DNA of 64,000 nt from Bacteroidia bacterium. GTDB lineage: Bacteria; Bacteroidota; Bacteroidia; UKL13-3. The translations under genes and the position numbers were made by a program. The notes under the pieces are model-generated. The model worked only from the letters and a program-made list of their open reading frames with translations. It did not search any database and had not been told where the DNA came from. The stretch spans positions 1-64,000 of the forward strand of contig JAKLJI010000017.1 of the NCBI GenBank assembly GCA_023151275.1. Direction: 5' to 3'. Positions 1 to 9,436 of the stretch are shown here, one piece after another. The first letter of the stretch is position 1. Every line of letters starts with the position of its first letter.

Positions 1-83
1 GAGTGAGGGAAACTGAGTTTACGCCCAATTTCAAAGGCATTTTGGGCAGTAATAGATGGTCAAATGCGTATTCCGGGTTTAAC
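1..83. repeat. Dispersed intergenic repeat, copy A
   Basis: Bases 1-23 are the exact reverse complement of 26672-26694. Bases 60-81 are the exact reverse complement of 26449-26470, and the blocks between them (46-59 and about 26-45) match 26471-26484 and 26524-26543 with one mismatch each. The window therefore opens in one compact copy of an interspersed repeat that is broken up by insertions near 26.5 kb. The rest of 84-448 holds no convincing gene; short frames there have no start context or family resemblance. Confidence 0.75.
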
Positions 84-448
84 CCTTTAGAGGCGCTTCG
101 TTTACTTTTTGCTGATATTGAGCATAGCTTCGCCTGTTCGCATTGTATATGCAAAAAAATCTGGCATTTGGCACAAGCTGGATCTTCGCTAATTTTGGTG
201 GAGCATTGGCACTAAAACTTTGGATTCGTATCTTCTTTCTTTGGACAAGTTCAAAACCAACCAAACTTGCTTTTCTCCCCGTTTACCTCCATATATATCT
301 TGAAGATTGTGGATAGGTTTTTCCACCACATCCCGATTCTTTGGGATTCTGACTTTAACATCAAGCGCAAAAAGCAGCATAAACAAAGTTTTCAAGCAAA
401 AAGCACCAAAAAGGCCTTTTATTTTACTCTTAATCACAAAATAAAGAC

Positions 449-456
449 TATCTTTG
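449..456 (+). promoter_or_regulatory. -7 promoter element upstream of rloA
   Basis: TATCTTTG fits the Bacteroidota -7 consensus TAnnTTTG exactly and lies 29 bp before the rloA start codon. No clear TTTG -33 box is visible at the usual distance, so this rests on the -7 element and its position alone. Confidence 0.5.
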
Positions 457-485
457 CATAAATTTAATCAAAAACAAAAAGAAAG

Positions 486-1820
486 ATGCTTCTGCAATTT
501 TCAATTAAAAACTTTGGGACATTTAAGGATAAAGCAACTTTGAGCCTTATTGCTTCCAACTACGACAAAGACACCAGAGAGCACGAAAACATTGTAATAA
601 ATGACAGCTTTGGACTAAGACTCCTTAAAAGTGCAGTTATTTATGGTGCAAATGCGAGTGGCAAAAGCAAGTTGCTTGACGCATTTGCATTTATGCGATA
701 TTTCGTAATCAATAGTTCAAAAGAAAGCCAAAAAGGTGAGACTATTGAAGTTGAGCCTTTTAAGCTAAGCACACAGACAGAAAACGAACCATCTGAATTT
801 GAAATCATTTTCGCTTACAAAAATGTGCTTTATCGTTATGGCTTTGAAGCGACAACTGAAAAAATATTATCAGAGTGGCTTTATCACAAACCAAAAACAA
901 AAGAAGTTGAACTTTTTTATAGGGAAGGAAGCACCTTCAATACTCACGAACGAAGTTTCACCAAAGGCAATACTGTTGTCAAGGAAGGTTTAGTTCGAGA
1001 CAATGCTTTATTAATTTCTGTAGCAGCTCAATTCAATGAGAAGACTGCAATCAATGTTTTAGATTGGTTCAAAAGGCTTAAAACCTTGTCAGGATTAAAA
1101 GAATCAGGATACCAGGGTTTTACTATGAGTAAAACCGAAGACACTAAACACAAAGTGAAAATTCTTGAACTATTGAAAGCCGCTGATTTAGGAATTCAAG
1201 ACATCGAACTACAAAAACTTGACATTGAAAGTCTTTCCAAGGGAATGCCAAAAGAACTCAAGGAGAAGTTAATTAGAGAAGTGCGAGAAGAAAAAAAAGA
1301 ATATGTATCAGACGTATTGACAAAGCATAAAAAATACAACGAAGACTTGAAATCAGTAGGAAGTGTTAGCTTTTCATTAGAGGATGATGAATCGTCTGGA
1401 ACAAGAAAGTTTTTCGCTCTTACAGGTCCTATTCTCGATGTTATTGAAAATGGTTACACTTTAGTAGTTGATGAGTTAGACTCAAAACTTCATCCAAATT
1501 TGGTTTGTAAAATCGTCTCACTTTTTAACTCAAATGAGTTTAACAAGAAGAATGCACAATTGATTTTTAATACACACGACACAAACTTATTAAGCTCAGG
1601 TCTATTTAGAAGAGACCAAACTTGGTTCACAAACAAAAATAAATATGGTGAAGCAAAGCTTTACTCCCTAGCTGACTTTAAATCAGATGAAGTAAGAAAA
1701 TCAGAGCCTTTTGAAAACAACTATATCAAGGGAAAATATGGTGCAGTTCCATTTCTCGGCTTTTTTGATAACCTAAAATATTTCTTGGCAGAAAATGAAA
1801 ATGAAGGACAAAAAAGCTGA
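486..1820 (+). CDS. rloA: RloA-like AAA15 family ATPase (AbiL-type defence ATPase)
   Basis: A 444-aa ABC/SMC-like ATPase of the AAA15/RloA type. The N-terminus starts the ATPase fold directly (FSIKNFGTFKD), with Walker A GANASGKS at residues 54-61. A signature-like ESSGT, a Walker B/D-loop block (LVVDELDSKLHP) and a switch histidine (NTHDTNLL) lie in the last third; between them is a helical, charged arm. The 3' end overlaps the next gene, an RloB protein, by 26 bp. This is the paired arrangement known from RloAB and the AbiL abortive phage-resistance system. By family knowledge the ATPase senses infection and releases or activates the Toprim-like partner; which trigger applies here cannot be read from sequence. 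Intact, with no frameshift. Confidence 0.85.
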   Translation: MLLQFSIKNFGTFKDKATLSLIASNYDKDTREHENIVINDSFGLRLLKSAVIYGANASGKSKLLDAFAFMRYFVINSSKESQKGETIEVEPFKLSTQTENEPSEFEIIFAYKNVLYRYGFEATTEKILSEWLYHKPKTKEVELFYREGSTFNTHERSFTKGNTVVKEGLVRDNALLISVAAQFNEKTAINVLDWFKRLKTLSGLKESGYQGFTMSKTEDTKHKVKILELLKAADLGIQDIELQKLDIESLSKGMPKELKEKLIREVREEKKEYVSDVLTKHKKYNEDLKSVGSVSFSLEDDESSGTRKFFALTGPILDVIENGYTLVVDELDSKLHPNLVCKIVSLFNSNEFNKKNAQLIFNTHDTNLLSSGLFRRDQTWFTNKNKYGEAKLYSLADFKSDEVRKSEPFENNYIKGKYGAVPFLGFFDNLKYFLAENENEGQKS

Positions 1821-2502
1821 ACAGAAAGCTTCAAAGCAAAAGCACCGTGAACAATTAAAGGCTCAACGGAGAAAAGAACCGAGCTTAGAAAGACCTGTTG
1901 CAGAGTTGACAGAAAAACCTTCTATTCTTATTGTTTGTGAAGGAGAAAATACAGAACCTTCTTATTTCAATCAATTCAGAATAACTTCTGCAAAAGTCAA
2001 ATCAGTTGGTGAAGGAAATAATACAATTTCTTTAGTGAATAGAGCCCTTGCTTTATCCCAACAAGGAAACTACAACCAAGTTTGGTGTGTGTTTGACAAA
2101 GACGATTTTAACGAAAATGATTTCAACTCTGCAATTCAAATAGCCGTAGCCAATAACTTTGGCGTAGCTTATTCAAATCAATCGTTTGAATATTGGCTGA
2201 TATTACACTTTAATGACCATCAAGGTGGTGGAATGCATAGAGCCAGCTACAACGATAAAATCAACGAACACCTTAAACCATTCAAAGTAACTTATGACGG
2301 CAATGGGACAAAATTGATAGAAGAAGATTTTTTTGAATTACTAGACGGAATAGACGACAAAACAGGTAGAAAAAGAGCTGAACTTGCAATAGATAGAGCA
2401 GAGAGAAATTACAATCATTTTGACCATACAAATCCAGCTAGAGAAGAATCATCAACGACTGTGTTCAGACTAGTTAGAGAACTTTTAAAATATGTGCAAT
2501 GA
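1795..2502 (+). CDS. rloB: RloB-like protein (Toprim-type nuclease partner of RloA)
   Basis: A 235-aa RloB-domain protein. After a lysine/arginine-rich N-terminal tail (residues 1-30) comes a Toprim-like core: the acidic strand IVCEGENTEP with Glu at about 49, then CVFDKDDF with Asp at about 101 and 103, then SFEYWLILHF. These are the positions expected to bind metal in a Toprim nuclease. Start may be 1795 or the next ATG two codons on; either overlaps rloA, so translation is probably coupled. The likely role is effector of the RloAB/AbiL defence module. DUF4435 (the AriB partner of PARIS) is a related alternative, but the EGENTEP motif favours RloB. Confidence 0.82.
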   Translation: MKMKDKKAEQKASKQKHREQLKAQRRKEPSLERPVAELTEKPSILIVCEGENTEPSYFNQFRITSAKVKSVGEGNNTISLVNRALALSQQGNYNQVWCVFDKDDFNENDFNSAIQIAVANNFGVAYSNQSFEYWLILHFNDHQGGGMHRASYNDKINEHLKPFKVTYDGNGTKLIEEDFFELLDGIDDKTGRKRAELAIDRAERNYNHFDHTNPAREESSTTVFRLVRELLKYVQ

Positions 2503-2595
2503 CAGAACGCCGGCCGCTAACATTTAGCTTAATAGCCGAAAAAGCCCCATAAAAGTCGCGACAAGCTTAGTATTGTTCCCCATTCATCACCCAGA

Positions 2596-3657
2596 ATGTA
2601 CAAAATAATAAAATTGATTTATCTACTTGTTTTACTATCACTTCACCTCTCCTGTTTTGAAAAGAAAGCTCCAAAACATCCAAATAAGGGGTTTGAGTTG
2701 ACAGCTATCCCCCAAAATAACAACCTGACATTTACTTCAGGAATTCGTGCAATCTTTCAAGACAGTAAAGGTAAGTATTGGATTGGAAGTCATAGAGAAG
2801 GCATTGCCGTTTTAACCGAAAAAACCTGGAAATACCTGACAACCTTAGATGGTTTACCCGACAATCAAATCCGTTCAATTCAGGAAGACCAAAGCGGCAA
2901 CATTTGGATAAGTACTTCAAAGGGCGCAAGTGTTTACAACAATGGAAAATTAATTACCTATGTTCCAAATTTTAATGCCCCAAAATACCACTGGCATGAA
3001 ACCCAAGGTGATTTATGGTTCTTTGGAGGGAATGAGGACGGCATCATGCGATTTGATGGAAAAAACATGAATTACCTAATTTTCCCAAAACCCCAAAACA
3101 GAAATCCTGCTGATGTTTTTGGTGTAACTGGTATTTCAAAAGATAATAAGGGCAAAGTCTGGATTGCTACCTATGCAGCTCTGTTTAGCTTCGATGGTAA
3201 AACAGTAAACAGCTTTGATACCAAAAAATTAAACCTGCATGAAAATGAGCAATTGCACATTCGAAGTGTATTGGCAGATTCAAAAGGTCGTGTATGGATA
3301 GGAAACAATGGAATTGGGGTATTGCTAATGGAAGGCGATTCGGTCATTCATTTTTCTGAAGCTAACAAACTAATACATCCAACAAGCAAAAGAAGAGGAG
3401 ATAAATCATTGCCGGGTACGCTTGAACATGTTTTTGCTAGTGAAGAAGATTCGTATGGCAATATCTGGTTTGCCGACAGAGATACCGGAGCCTGGAAATT
3501 CGATGGAAAAACCTTGACCAATTATTCCATAGACCCCAAACTCAATTCCCAATTTATTTGGTGCATTTATGAGGACCCAGCTAAAAACCTACTTTTTGGA
3601 ATGGCCGAAGGCGGTGTTTATCAATTCAACGGAAAAACATTTGATAAACTATTTTAA
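2596..3657 (+). CDS. Lipoprotein with two-component-regulator-type beta-propeller repeats
   Basis: A 353-aa protein with a lipoprotein signal (hydrophobic residues 6-18, lipobox LHLSC, Cys 20). The remainder is a series of propeller blades marked by repeated aromatic-Ile-Gly/Ser-Thr/Asn motifs: KYWIGSH, NIWISTSKGA, KVWIATYA, RVWIGNNG, NIWFADRD, each followed by an xFDGK/xYNNGK turn. This is the Reg_prop (ligand-binding sensor) fold usually seen at the N-terminus of Bacteroidota hybrid two-component sensors. Here it stands alone with no histidine kinase, transmembrane helix or YYY domain, so it is probably a surface or periplasmic binding protein. The next gene begins 26 bp downstream and may be co-transcribed. 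Confidence 0.75.
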   Translation: MYKIIKLIYLLVLLSLHLSCFEKKAPKHPNKGFELTAIPQNNNLTFTSGIRAIFQDSKGKYWIGSHREGIAVLTEKTWKYLTTLDGLPDNQIRSIQEDQSGNIWISTSKGASVYNNGKLITYVPNFNAPKYHWHETQGDLWFFGGNEDGIMRFDGKNMNYLIFPKPQNRNPADVFGVTGISKDNKGKVWIATYAALFSFDGKTVNSFDTKKLNLHENEQLHIRSVLADSKGRVWIGNNGIGVLLMEGDSVIHFSEANKLIHPTSKRRGDKSLPGTLEHVFASEEDSYGNIWFADRDTGAWKFDGKTLTNYSIDPKLNSQFIWCIYEDPAKNLLFGMAEGGVYQFNGKTFDKLF

Positions 3658-3683
3658 CCGGGATAAAGGATTACCTTTATTCT

Positions 3684-4841
3684 ATGAAGCATTCTGCTAC
3701 ACTTTTATTATTCGTGCTTTCAATAAAATTAAGTTGGGCTAGTCTGATTTATCAGCCGATTGGTTTTACGCTCAGCACAGCTAAAGAATGGTATTACGAA
3801 GGAGAAAAAATTACGTTTCTAATTACCATTACCAATCAAGATAAAGAAAGAACCTTACCTGTTTTACTACCCCATTCCCAGAATACAGGCCAAAAGTTGT
3901 TCTACTTAAGTGTTTACGATAAAGCCAACAATACACTAGTGTTAAGGTATTCCGAAAATAAGCAATTGATTAGAATGGTCAATGATACAGGTTCTGTTAC
4001 AATCAAATACCTGAAACCACTTGAACAAGTAGTTATTCCCATCTATTTCAATGATTTTGAAAACTACACCAATTTTCCTACCCAAAACGCCTCACCTCAC
4101 CACTTTGGCGTACCCTTATTTGCAGGAATTTACAAAATAAACCTAACCTATAATCCAAAAGGAATTCCCGCAGGAGACAGTATTTACAACTACTATGACA
4201 TTTTTGAAAAAGTTCCAAAGGTTAATGGGAAACAAGCCATGCCATCAAATGGGCAATTAAGCCCAATGATTGAACTAAAAATCAAACGAAGTACAGACAC
4301 CCTTAGCTGCATAAATGGCCAGAACTATTACATTAAAACCGATGGCAATCGGTATTATTACTTCACCGAAAATGTAGATAAAATAACAACAGATGCCAGA
4401 TGTATCCATATTACAAACCTTCCTGCTGAAACTTGCTCATTGCCCAAAGGAGAATATTTTTACAACCAGTTTCCAGACCAATTTAATGAGTACATCGAAA
4501 GGTTTGACGATGGGGATATTCGGGAATACCGGAAATTCACCAATTGGTGTCCGGAATACCTCTACACGGAGCGATACAATGATTTTAAACAGAAAATAAA
4601 CTACGAATTGCAATTGCCCGATAAACGTTTTTACAGTGTTGTTTACCATCAAGATGGAAGAACTGCCAAAGAAACTTATTGCTCGGAGGATGGTACGCTA
4701 TGCACTGTAACCACCTATATTTACAACAAAAAGGACGAATTCTTAAGAAAAAGGACAGAGCAAATTGAACCCTGCTCAGTGGTAATTATCGACAATAAAA
4801 AAAGGAGTGTAAAACGTGGGATAAACCTGGAAAGAAATTAA
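3684..4841 (+). CDS. Secreted protein of unknown function
   Basis: 385 aa with a signal peptide (MKHSATLLLFVLSIKLSWA). I do not recognise a family. Residues about 20-165 alternate hydrophobic and polar positions in a way that suggests an Ig-like beta-sandwich (WYYEGEKITFLITITNQ, then a proline-poor strand series). The last 120 residues are tyrosine- and charge-rich (YFYNQFPDQFNEYIERFDDG, DGRTAKETYCSEDGT), recalling the short repeats of MORN/wapA-like antitoxin proteins, though not clearly enough to assign. It follows the propeller lipoprotein at 26 bp and may form a pair with it. Confidence 0.6.
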   Translation: MKHSATLLLFVLSIKLSWASLIYQPIGFTLSTAKEWYYEGEKITFLITITNQDKERTLPVLLPHSQNTGQKLFYLSVYDKANNTLVLRYSENKQLIRMVNDTGSVTIKYLKPLEQVVIPIYFNDFENYTNFPTQNASPHHFGVPLFAGIYKINLTYNPKGIPAGDSIYNYYDIFEKVPKVNGKQAMPSNGQLSPMIELKIKRSTDTLSCINGQNYYIKTDGNRYYYFTENVDKITTDARCIHITNLPAETCSLPKGEYFYNQFPDQFNEYIERFDDGDIREYRKFTNWCPEYLYTERYNDFKQKINYELQLPDKRFYSVVYHQDGRTAKETYCSEDGTLCTVTTYIYNKKDEFLRKRTEQIEPCSVVIIDNKKRSVKRGINLERN

Positions 4842-5184
4842 ATGGGGTTAAACTTCTCAACGAATAAGATTAATGCTTTTCTGATTGATAGAAACAAATG
4901 CAACTCCAAAAAACGAGCCAAAGACAGGATTCACCGTTCCATTCAGACCAGCACTTAGGTGGAATGTCCTCAAGGGGTGACCAAATGAAAATCTAAATTG
5001 AAGGGACGAATGAAGTCTTGAATTAGTATTACAAATCGACAATTATGACAATTTGAGAGCCAACTAAGCAAAAAGAAGGCTTCAAAAGGGATATATGTTT
5101 TTAAATTTTTAAGAACTCTTTGCATTACCTTGAAGTGCAATTCACAACCCATTAAATGAACCGGAGTCATTACCCAACTAAGCC
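4842..5184. other. Intergenic, nothing recognised
   Basis: About 340 bp between two plus-strand genes. No RNA gene, strong hairpin or plausible ORF with a start context was found. The first bases (ATGGGGTTAAAC) recall the scattered GGTTAA repeat family, but only weakly. Confidence 0.4.
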
Positions 5185-6141
5185 ATGAGATTCCACATCA
5201 ACTTCAACTACCAAGATCGCTCACTTTCTGCACAAGCACTCGAACGTTTCCTAAACTATCATCTGATTGAACTGCACCATGGAACAGCATTTGAGGCCAT
5301 CTTTATCAACTTTAAGGAAAGCAAAAAGAAAGGCCAATACCTGAAGCCCAAACTTATTTACAAAAAATTCGCAGAGTTACCTATTCCTATGGGACTACTC
5401 TCAGCGCCAGAACTACAATTATCAGCATTCATTCAGGCATTTGAAGCAATTGCAGCAAACCTAAACCGACTCCTTGAGATTGACGTTCAACAAGGTAACT
5501 TCAACGTTTCAAAACTCAAAAAGGATTTAACCCTTTTACAACAAAGACTTCCGAAAACACAGCAAGAACTTGCGTACTACATCGACAATGGGATTCAACT
5601 GGATAAAGAGATTCGACTAAAACGAGTAAATGGTCGTATTAAACATCGGGCAGAAAACAAAAGAGAACTACTGAAAAAACTCCTAGGATTTAGAGCCTAT
5701 GAGAAAAAAGAGAATCTCCAACTCCGACAATACCTCAATAAGATTACCTCCTTCTTGACTGAAAATCTAAAACAGATTCCGCTACTTACTCCAGGTTATG
5801 CAGAAATCTACTTCAGTATTTCAGACCAGTTGGATGATGCAAAATCAGAACTTCCTCTGGAAGATTGGTATGAATACACCTATGTTGAACTAGATTATGG
5901 AAAATTTGAAATTCTGGATCACCAAAAGCGCTTTGAATACCTAACAGAAATCCTGGTACATGCATTGCATGAAATTTGCCGCATTGACCACTTGGAACCG
6001 AAATCGATTGAATTGCATAAAAACAAACTGCAAGAGGACATAAAACGGTATTTAAGTAAACACACCGAAGAACAAGTAACGAAGGATTTAAATGCAGGAG
6101 GCTCCAGTGAAAAAATCTTATTAAATCGAAAATTAAACTAA
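5185..6141 (+). CDS. Cytoplasmic protein of unknown function
   Basis: 318 aa with no signal peptide or membrane segment. The N-terminal 100 residues are mixed alpha/beta (FHINFNYQDRSLSAQALERF). Residues about 110-200 are strongly helical and basic (KDLTLLQQRLPKTQQELAYY, then RIKHRAENKRELLKKLLGF). The C-terminal third is acidic, with a tyrosine-rich stretch (EDWYEYTYVELDYG). I recognise no family. Flanking gaps exceed 100 bp on both sides, so it is probably monocistronic. Confidence 0.55.
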   Translation: MRFHINFNYQDRSLSAQALERFLNYHLIELHHGTAFEAIFINFKESKKKGQYLKPKLIYKKFAELPIPMGLLSAPELQLSAFIQAFEAIAANLNRLLEIDVQQGNFNVSKLKKDLTLLQQRLPKTQQELAYYIDNGIQLDKEIRLKRVNGRIKHRAENKRELLKKLLGFRAYEKKENLQLRQYLNKITSFLTENLKQIPLLTPGYAEIYFSISDQLDDAKSELPLEDWYEYTYVELDYGKFEILDHQKRFEYLTEILVHALHEICRIDHLEPKSIELHKNKLQEDIKRYLSKHTEEQVTKDLNAGGSSEKILLNRKLN

Positions 6142-6270
6142 AGCTATTATCAGCAATATTTCAAATCCCGTAAGTGAACTGGAAATCTTCTTTTAGAAAC
6201 ATGTCATTCCAATTGGATTCATACACCAAAAAATGGCGGAAAGCAAGGTCCATATTCGAAAGGAAAAAAA

Positions 6271-8343
6271 GTGAAAGAAAAAATTAAAACGACAAAGAGT
6301 TATAAGGCACAAGCAATAAAAGCAACGCTAGCAATTACCTTATTCTTAATCACATACCTGTTAATTCTTTTTCTTGTAATAATCCTAACCCTAGGTTGCA
6401 TAGCATTGGGGGCTGAGATTTTTGGAATGTATCCATTAGTAATTACAATCCCTCTCGGCCTTGGACTCGCTAGTCTTGGAATAATGATTCTGATTTTCCA
6501 ATTAAAATTTATTTTCTCAAAAAGAAAAATATACGGATCTCAACTCCTGGAAATTACGCAAGAAGAAGAACCTCAATTATTTAAGTTAATTCAGGAAACG
6601 GTAAGTGAATTAGGCACATATACTCCTAAAAAAGTATTCCTTTCTGCTGAGACAAACGCATCCGTTTTTTATGAGCCCAATTTTCTGAGCTTATTTATCC
6701 CGAGCAAAAAAAACCTAATCCTGGGAATAGGACTGGTGAATATGGTAACTAAGAAAGAACTAAAGGGCATTCTAGCTCATGAATTTGGACATTTTTCCCA
6801 GAAAAACATGCAGCTTGATAGTTACGTATATAAAATAAACAATATCATTTACTCTACACTATTTGAACATGAGTCGTATGAAGAAATGGTCGAAAATTGG
6901 AGCAGGCATAGCCCCTATTTTAAAGTTTTTGTGAAAATTTCAACTTATATAAACAATGGCATAAAATTGGTTTTTGCCAGACTATACAATATCATAAATA
7001 TTAGCTACCTCGGTTTATCGCGAGAAAGAGAATTCCGTGCCGATCAAATTGCAGTGAACCTAGTAGGACTTGAAGCTTATAAAAAAACATTATTACGCTT
7101 TCCATTAGTCGAATACGCTTTCAATAGCGTTCTTGAATTTTACACTAAAAATCATTTCCGGCAAATTACAAGTACAAATTTTTACAAAGACCTAAACTCT
7201 GTCATAAACATAATCAAAGAGGAAAATAATTACCCTACAACAAATGAACTTCCAGATATTTCACTTGCAGAACACAAAAAGTACAACAAATCAAAGCTAG
7301 TCATTAAGAACCAGTGGGATTCTCACCCAACTACAGAAGAAAGAATAAGCAGGCTAGAAAAAACTGGCTCGTCTCCCGATTACCAATCAGACATCCTTGC
7401 CAACAGCTTGTTTAAGGACATAACAAAAACACAAGAACATTTCTCAAAAATACTACTCCCCATTTCTGAAAACAGCAAGGAATGGGAAGAAATTTCCAAT
7501 GAACAGTTTGCACAAGAATACAAAAACGAATTACTTATCTATAATTTTCCTAAAGTTTACAATGGCTATTACGACATCAAAAGGGCCAAATACTTTGACC
7601 TTGATAAAAATGAACTACCCTGCCCTGAAACCAGTAAAGAAAACCTATTTGGCAAAGAAAAAATTGATTTAATCTATACAGAAATAGCATTACTAAGTGA
7701 CATTGAAATTCTAACTAACATCGCAAACAAATCCATTCCACTAAACTCCTTTGATTACAATGGGAAGCGATTCAAAAGCAAAAATGCAGGTAATCTTATT
7801 ATAGAACTAACAACTGAACTTGAACATATTAATGAGTTGATAAGGCTCAACGACTTTCAAATTTACAACTATTTCAGAAGTATTGAAAACAAGCAAAACA
7901 GACCTAAATTGTTAAAAATAATGTATTCAGATTTTTTTGAATTTGAGCAATCCATGGAATCTAAACTTGAACTGAGCAAAAGGCTTTATGAAAGTTTATT
8001 ATTCATTAAGGAGTTCATATCCTACCAAAACATGAAGGACAACTTTAAAAAAATCAAACCCGAAGAAGATTTATTCAAATTAGAATTGAATAAATTGTTA
8101 GATGTAGATTTTTTTCATCCCGATATTACAGAAGAAACAAGAGAAAAAATTAAACACTATGCTTCAACAGATTTGGATTACCTGGGAGTATCCACTTACC
8201 TGTTTGAAAATCTTAGCATCCTAGTCACTGCAATCAATAATTTCGGAAATCTTTTATCAGCAAAACATTTTTCATTGAAAAAGAGACTATTGATTTACCA
8301 AGAAGAACTATTAAAAGTCGAGGAAAAACAAACAAAACCTTAA
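6271..8343 (+). CDS. M48 family (HtpX/Ste24-like) membrane metalloprotease
   Basis: 690 aa. Two hydrophobic segments near the N-terminus (about 18-45 and 53-80) anchor a cytoplasmic peptidase domain. The zinc site is visible: HEFGH at 170-174 supplies two histidines and the catalytic Glu 171, and EREFRAD (Glu 253) gives the third ligand, the pattern of clan MA family M48. The domain extends to SHPTTEERI, typical of the end of M48 peptidases. The C-terminal half (about 370-690) is a long helical region unlike HtpX and has no recognised function. Translation appears to start at GTG 6271 behind AAAGGAAAA; no better upstream ATG exists. By family it cleaves membrane or misfolded proteins. Confidence 0.83.
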   Translation: MKEKIKTTKSYKAQAIKATLAITLFLITYLLILFLVIILTLGCIALGAEIFGMYPLVITIPLGLGLASLGIMILIFQLKFIFSKRKIYGSQLLEITQEEEPQLFKLIQETVSELGTYTPKKVFLSAETNASVFYEPNFLSLFIPSKKNLILGIGLVNMVTKKELKGILAHEFGHFSQKNMQLDSYVYKINNIIYSTLFEHESYEEMVENWSRHSPYFKVFVKISTYINNGIKLVFARLYNIINISYLGLSREREFRADQIAVNLVGLEAYKKTLLRFPLVEYAFNSVLEFYTKNHFRQITSTNFYKDLNSVINIIKEENNYPTTNELPDISLAEHKKYNKSKLVIKNQWDSHPTTEERISRLEKTGSSPDYQSDILANSLFKDITKTQEHFSKILLPISENSKEWEEISNEQFAQEYKNELLIYNFPKVYNGYYDIKRAKYFDLDKNELPCPETSKENLFGKEKIDLIYTEIALLSDIEILTNIANKSIPLNSFDYNGKRFKSKNAGNLIIELTTELEHINELIRLNDFQIYNYFRSIENKQNRPKLLKIMYSDFFEFEQSMESKLELSKRLYESLLFIKEFISYQNMKDNFKKIKPEEDLFKLELNKLLDVDFFHPDITEETREKIKHYASTDLDYLGVSTYLFENLSILVTAINNFGNLLSAKHFSLKKRLLIYQEELLKVEEKQTKP

Positions 8344-8475
8344 AGCTATATAACTCAAAAACCCTTTGACCTCCTACTTATTATCACCTTATTATCTGCT
8401 CAATACAAAAAAAATAAATGGACATTATCATTCTGTATGAATAAGGATTAACCCCATTTCCCAACTTCAAACGCT

Positions 8476-8970
8476 ATGAAAAACGATTTATCAAGGCGCC
8501 TTCAAGAGGTTCTTTTAGATGGCAAATGGATTGCCAATACAAACTTCAAGGAACAACTAATACAAACGCATTGGAAGATGGCAAAAACCAAAATCGGCAA
8601 CCTAAACTCCATTGCTTTATTAACGTTCCATGTAAACTATTACTTAAAAGGATTACTTCCTGTTTTTGAAGGCGGAGCCCTCGAAATTAAAGATAAGTTT
8701 AGCTTTGACATGCCTGAAATTTCTTCCGAATCGGACTGGCTTAATTTGGTAAATGAGTTTTTATCGAATGCAGAAAAATTCATCCATAAGGTGGAACAAT
8801 TGGATGAAAACCGGCTAGCCCAAGCCTTTGTAAAAGAAGAATACGGAACCTATTCCCGAAACATTGAAGCCCAAATTGAACATTGTTATTACCACCTTGG
8901 GCAACTTGTTCTACTCAAAAAGCTATTTAGCCAGAAGCAATTGGAGGGATTGACTGAATTTAACGAATAG
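8476..8970 (+). CDS. DinB-superfamily four-helix protein
   Basis: 164 aa, all-helical. It carries the spaced histidines typical of the DinB/YfiT metal-binding bundle: Thr-Phe-His at about residue 57, and His at about 134 and 138 in the EHCYYHLGQ block near the C-terminus. The length matches the family. DinB proteins are diverse metal-dependent enzymes (thiol transferases and others), so substrate cannot be predicted. It stands alone, 132 bp after the protease gene. Confidence 0.7.
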   Translation: MKNDLSRRLQEVLLDGKWIANTNFKEQLIQTHWKMAKTKIGNLNSIALLTFHVNYYLKGLLPVFEGGALEIKDKFSFDMPEISSESDWLNLVNEFLSNAEKFIHKVEQLDENRLAQAFVKEEYGTYSRNIEAQIEHCYYHLGQLVLLKKLFSQKQLEGLTEFNE

Positions 8971-9436
8971 TGTAGGGCGAACAAATTTCCTTTGAACACT
9001 GTTTACTCAAAACCGCTTTGCACCCAGGCCACCAAGCTAGGTATCATAACATTACTAGAAATGTTCATTGCAATTAATATTCACTAATACCATCTCCCTA
9101 AACTTCTTAAAACAGGAATGCTTTGATCAGGATATGCTAAACCATTTCCACCCAAAATTACCCTTTACTGAAAAATTTCCTGAGTCAAAAGGTTCTCAAT
9201 TACCGTTTAGCAAAAGATTGGTATTGCCTTGCTAATTTAGTGTTACTTTCGGCCCCATGTTCGTTGAAGCTTCACCTTTCATTAGTGCTTGTGAGGGCCT
9301 GGACTAATTTACCTGATATTCGAGGCAAAATAACGCTAACACTTGGAGTATCCGGATTGCTACCAACAAGAAGCTCAGCCCCAAGACGCTAGCCCAAAAT
9401 GGAAGGTATTCAACAACTATGAAACTAGGCCAAGTT
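8971..9436. other. Intergenic, nothing recognised
   Basis: About 465 bp before the Crp/Fnr-type regulator. TTACTTTCGG near 9240 is close to a -7 element but is followed only by a 16-codon frame (9258). No hairpin terminator or RNA gene was seen. Confidence 0.35.

Noticed and set aside
189-437. 82-codon minus-strand frame upstream of rloA
   Set aside because: No family likeness, no start context, and it overlaps the rloA promoter region.
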